A DNA stretch of 64,000 nt from Hymenobacter metallicola (lineage in GTDB: Bacteria > Bacteroidota > Bacteroidia > Cytophagales > Hymenobacteraceae), in the NCBI RefSeq assembly GCF_004745645.1, contig NZ_SRMB01000005.1, forward strand, positions 248,001 to 312,000. The letters are read 5' to 3'. Each line of letters begins with the position of its first letter. Position 1 is the first letter of the stretch. Below, piece by piece: positions 61,244-64,000 of the stretch. Both the position numbers and the translations under genes were made by a program. The notes under the pieces are model-generated. The model made no database searches. It was not told where the DNA came from and saw nothing but the letters and a program-made list of their open reading frames with translations.

Positions 61244-61948
61244 TTAGGTGGTAGCCGGGCGTACCGTGCGTTGCTCGATGCGCTTTTCGTAATTGTTGCC
61301 CTGGAAAATGCGTTGCACGAAAATGCCGGGCGTGTGAATCTGGTTGGGGTCCAGTTCGCCGGCGGGCACGAGTTCCTCTACTTCAGCTACGGTAATCTTG
61401 CCGGCCGTGGCCATCATCGGGTTAAAATTGCGGGCCGTGCCCTTGTACACCAGGTTGCCAGCCGTGTCGCCCTTCCAGGCTTTCACAAAGGCGAAATCGG
61501 CGTGCAAGGCTGTTTCGAGCAGGTACATCTTGCCGTTGAACTCCCGGCTTTCCTTGCCTTCGCCCACTTCCGTGCCGTAGCCGGCCGGGGTGTAAAAGGC
61601 CGGAATGCCCGCGCCGCCGGCCCGGCACCGCTCGGCCAGGGTGCCCTGCGGAATCAGCTCGACTTCCAGCTCGCCGGAGAGCAGCTGGCGCTCAAACTCG
61701 GCGTTTTCGCCCACGTAGCTCGAAATCATCTTGCGCACCTGCTTGGTTTGCAGCATCAGGCCAATGCCAAAATCATCGACGCCGGCGTTGTTGCTGATGC
61801 AGGTCAGGTTTTTGACGCCCAGGCGCAGAATTTCCTGGATGGCGTTTTCGGGAATGCCGCACAGGCCGAAGCCGCCCAGCATCAGGGTCATGCCGTCGGT
61901 GAGGCCGTGCAGGGCCGCCTGGGCATCGGCTACTACTTTATTAATCAT
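61244..61948 (-). CDS. scoA: 3-oxoacid CoA-transferase subunit A
   Basis: The 234-residue protein carries the subunit A signature GGFGLCGIPENAI near 25, CISNNAGVDDFGIGLML near 50, and IPQGTLAERCRAGGAGIPAF near 100. MATAGKITVAEVEELVPAGE near 185 completes the pattern. It forms a heterodimer pair with subunit B encoded 390 nt downstream. ATG at 61948 gives the usual MINKVVADAQAAL start; the longer frame begins in non-coding sequence. Confidence 0.94.
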   Translation of the reverse strand: MINKVVADAQAALHGLTDGMTLMLGGFGLCGIPENAIQEILRLGVKNLTCISNNAGVDDFGIGLMLQTKQVRKMISSYVGENAEFERQLLSGELEVELIPQGTLAERCRAGGAGIPAFYTPAGYGTEVGEGKESREFNGKMYLLETALHADFAFVKAWKGDTAGNLVYKGTARNFNPMMATAGKITVAEVEELVPAGELDPNQIHTPGIFVQRIFQGNNYEKRIEQRTVRPATT

Positions 61949-62065
61949 AGGTGGGAAAGGAGGGTTTGCGGGTCGAAAATAGCAAGATGCCGGGGAGTAG
62001 GCGCGGCAACCGGTAAAAAACACGAAGCGGCCATGCCAATTTGGGGGCGGCAGCGGCAGAAACAG

Positions 62066-62099
62066 GAAGCCCGGCTGCCTTTTCAGATAACCGGGCTTC
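62066..62099 (-). terminator. Terminator of the truB-ribF unit
   Basis: A 9-bp stem GAAGCCCGG/CCGGGCTTC with a 16-nt loop lies 77 nt after the ribF stop codon and before scoA. The T-run is weak. Confidence 0.55.
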
Positions 62100-62175
62100 A
62101 GCTGAGAATATTTTGTCAGGCCCTCCTGCTTCCCGCGGGTCGAAATGACGGTCCGTTTATTTCATCGGCGGTAAC

Positions 62176-63129
62176 TCAGCCGCCCACCAAGTGCTGGCGG
62201 GCCATGTCGGCGTCCTTCGCCAGCTGAGCTTTGAGCTCATCCAGACCGTTGAACTTCTGCTCGTCGCGCAGGCGGGCCACCAGCTGCACCGTCAGGGGCT
62301 GGTCGTACAGGTCGCCGTCGAAGTCGAGCAGGTGAGTTTCGATGGTTTGGTCCAGGTTGCCGGCTACGGTGGGGCGCACCCCGATGTTGAGCATGGCCTG
62401 GTGGTGAGTGCCGGCGGCCGTCGTAGCCAGCACGGCATATACTCCCCGGGCCGGAATCAGCTTCAGCGGCTCTTCCACTTGCATATTCGCCGTTGGGAAG
62501 CCGATGGTGCGGCCCAGCTGCTTGCCCCGCACCACGGTGCCGGTCAGCGGGTAGTTGTAGCCCAGGTAGCGGTTGGCCGTCAGGATGTCGCCCTGCTCCA
62601 GGGCCCGGCGGATGCGGGTGCTGCTCACGGCCACCGCGTCCACATCCTCGCGCGGAATCTCCTCGACTTCCATGCCGTAGCGCTCCGCATGCTGGCTCAG
62701 GTACTCAAAGCTGCCCTCCCGGTTTTTGCCGAAGCGGTGGTCGTAGCCAATAACCAGCTTGCGCGTACCGACCGTGTCGAGCAAAATTCGCTGGATGTAT
62801 TCTTCCGAGCTCAACTCCGAAAATTCCTTGGTAAAAGGCACAATCAGCAGGTAATCTACCCCAAAGTCGGCCAGCTGGCGGCTGCGCTCCTGCAGGCTCG
62901 AAAGCAGCTGAATGTTCAGGGGCTGGGGGTGGGCCAGGGGCGGGGCCAGCACCAGGCGGGGGTGGGGCCAGTAGGTGATAACCACCGAGGGGCCGCCGTG
63001 GTGCCGGGCTACTTCCAGCAGCCGCCGCAGAATCTTCTGGTGCCCCAGGTGCACGCCGTCGAAGGTGCCGGTCGTGACGGTGGCATTGCCAAGGTGAGGA
63101 AACTGCGCCGGGTCGTGAAAGACTTCCAT
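62176..63129 (-). CDS. ribF: Bifunctional riboflavin kinase/FAD synthetase
   Basis: RibF makes FMN from riboflavin and then FAD. The 317-residue protein has the N-terminal adenylyltransferase domain with GTFDGVHLGHQKIL near 21-34 (HLGH motif) and SSTRIRRALEQGD near 165. The C-terminal kinase domain has GRTIGFPTANMQ near 210 with the PTAN motif. ATG at 63129 matches the usual start MEVFHDPAQFP. It follows truB by 55 nt, a pairing that is common in bacteria. Confidence 0.96.
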   Translation of the reverse strand: MEVFHDPAQFPHLGNATVTTGTFDGVHLGHQKILRRLLEVARHHGGPSVVITYWPHPRLVLAPPLAHPQPLNIQLLSSLQERSRQLADFGVDYLLIVPFTKEFSELSSEEYIQRILLDTVGTRKLVIGYDHRFGKNREGSFEYLSQHAERYGMEVEEIPREDVDAVAVSSTRIRRALEQGDILTANRYLGYNYPLTGTVVRGKQLGRTIGFPTANMQVEEPLKLIPARGVYAVLATTAAGTHHQAMLNIGVRPTVAGNLDQTIETHLLDFDGDLYDQPLTVQLVARLRDEQKFNGLDELKAQLAKDADMARQHLVGG

Positions 63130-63184
63130 CGGGTAAATACGCGAATTGATAAATAGAGGAGCGGGCCGCCGCCAGGCCACGTGT

Positions 63185-63997
63185 TTACGAAGCCGGGTCG
63201 GCGGGGGCTGAATCGGCAGGAGGGCTGCTGGCTTGGTAAAACTCCAGGCCGGCCCGCTTTTCGGGCAGGCGCTGCCGGGGTTGGCGCGGCGGGCGGGTTT
63301 CTTCTCCTTCGCGGCGCGGGGGGCGCAAGGCTTCCAAAGCTTCCAGGGTTAGGGCGTCTTCCACGCGGTACTCCCCGATGCGGGTGCGCACCAGCTTGGT
63401 CAGGTGGGCACCGCAGCCCAGGTGCTGGCCAAAGTCGCGGGCCAGGCTGCGAATGTAAGTGCCCTTGGTGCAAACCACCCGGAACTGCACCTCGGGCAGG
63501 TTGATGCCGGTCAGTTCAAACTCCTTGATGGTTACTTCCTTAGACTTGATTTCGGCCGTGTCGCCACGGCGGGCCACTTCGTAGGCCCGCTCCCCGTTGA
63601 TTTTCACGGCCGAGTACAACGGCGGGGTCTGCTGAATGGGGCCGGTGAAGGCCTGGACGGCGGCCAGCAGCTGCTCGGGGGTAACGTGGGCGTAGGGCAG
63701 GTCGGCATCCACGGCCGTTTCCAGGTCGAAGGAAGGCGTGGTCTGGCCCAGGCGGAAGGTGCCGGTGTACTCTTTTTCCTGGGCCTGAATCAAGTCAATC
63801 TGCTTGGTTTTCTTGCCCGTGCACAAAATCAGCAGGCCGGTAGCCAGCGGGTCGAGGGTGCCGGCATGGCCGATTTTCTTGATGCGCAGCGTGTTCTTAA
63901 CCTTGCGCACCACGTCAAACGACGTCCAGGTCAGGGGCTTGTCGAGCAGCAAAACCTCGCCGGTTTCGAAGTCGAAGGCATGGGGTTGCTGGCTCAT
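63185..63997 (-). CDS. truB: tRNA pseudouridine(55) synthase TruB
   Basis: TruB makes pseudouridine 55 in the T-loop of tRNAs. The 270-residue protein has the catalytic D49 in GHAGTLDPLATGLLIL, preceded by DKPLTWTSFDVV. GTYIRSLARDFGQHLGCGAH near 180 is the second conserved block. The gene is complete, with its ATG at 63997 only 3 nt from the window edge. The C-terminal 45 residues are Arg/Pro-rich and probably disordered, an addition to the usual enzyme. Confidence 0.96.
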   Translation of the reverse strand: MSQQPHAFDFETGEVLLLDKPLTWTSFDVVRKVKNTLRIKKIGHAGTLDPLATGLLILCTGKKTKQIDLIQAQEKEYTGTFRLGQTTPSFDLETAVDADLPYAHVTPEQLLAAVQAFTGPIQQTPPLYSAVKINGERAYEVARRGDTAEIKSKEVTIKEFELTGINLPEVQFRVVCTKGTYIRSLARDFGQHLGCGAHLTKLVRTRIGEYRVEDALTLEALEALRPPRREGEETRPPRQPRQRLPEKRAGLEFYQASSPPADSAPADPAS

Positions 63998-64000
63998 ATC

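Overview
The window looks like a chromosomal segment of a GC-rich Bacteroidota of the Hymenobacter type (Cytophagales). The evidence is a complete alternative complex III (act) locus joined to a caa3-type oxidase, Bacteroidota -33/-7 promoters (TTTG, about 19 nt, TAnnTTTG), C-terminal type IX secretion (T9SS) sorting domains, and the gene order rpsF-rpsR-rplI. No tRNA, rRNA, CRISPR array, insertion sequence or phage gene was seen.

Layout. 1-7125 (minus): 5' part of priA (cut by the window edge), a DUF255 thioredoxin-fold protein, a GSCFA protein with a very long low-complexity tail, and the ribosomal operon rpsF-rpsR-rplI. 7430-24823 (plus) is a respiratory superlocus: actABCDEF, coxB and coxA behind one strong promoter, then ctaA, ctaB, two subunit III genes, subunit IV, a Sco copper chaperone, a DUF420 protein and an 81-residue CxxC membrane protein. 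Together these encode quinol oxidation, cytochrome c transfer, oxygen reduction, heme A synthesis and CuA/CuB assembly.

24874-36339: a 1243-residue membrane histidine kinase, a 1175-residue probable outer-membrane protein, a GH20 hexosaminidase (minus) and a GT-C-like membrane protein. 36344-44125: a divergon with SpoIIM-like, membrane, DUF4129, DUF4350, MoxR ATPase and DUF58 genes on the minus strand and an RDD protein on the plus strand. This is the best candidate here for a coherent but poorly understood membrane system. 44298-52519: a T9SS cargo with two DUF4394 copies, an SDR, a DUF1294 protein, a PAS histidine kinase, a GNAT-nitrilase fusion and an unknown secreted protein.

52677-60110: two tandem paralogous T9SS cargo proteins of about 1185 residues, each with its own similarly placed promoter and terminator. 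60192-63997 (minus): CoA-transferase subunits A and B flanking a cupin gene, then ribF and truB.

Most transcription units end in clear hairpins, several of them perfect palindromes. Three spacers inside the act/cox operon also carry inverted repeats without terminator features. Family names are from recognition of motifs and gene order; no database search was run.
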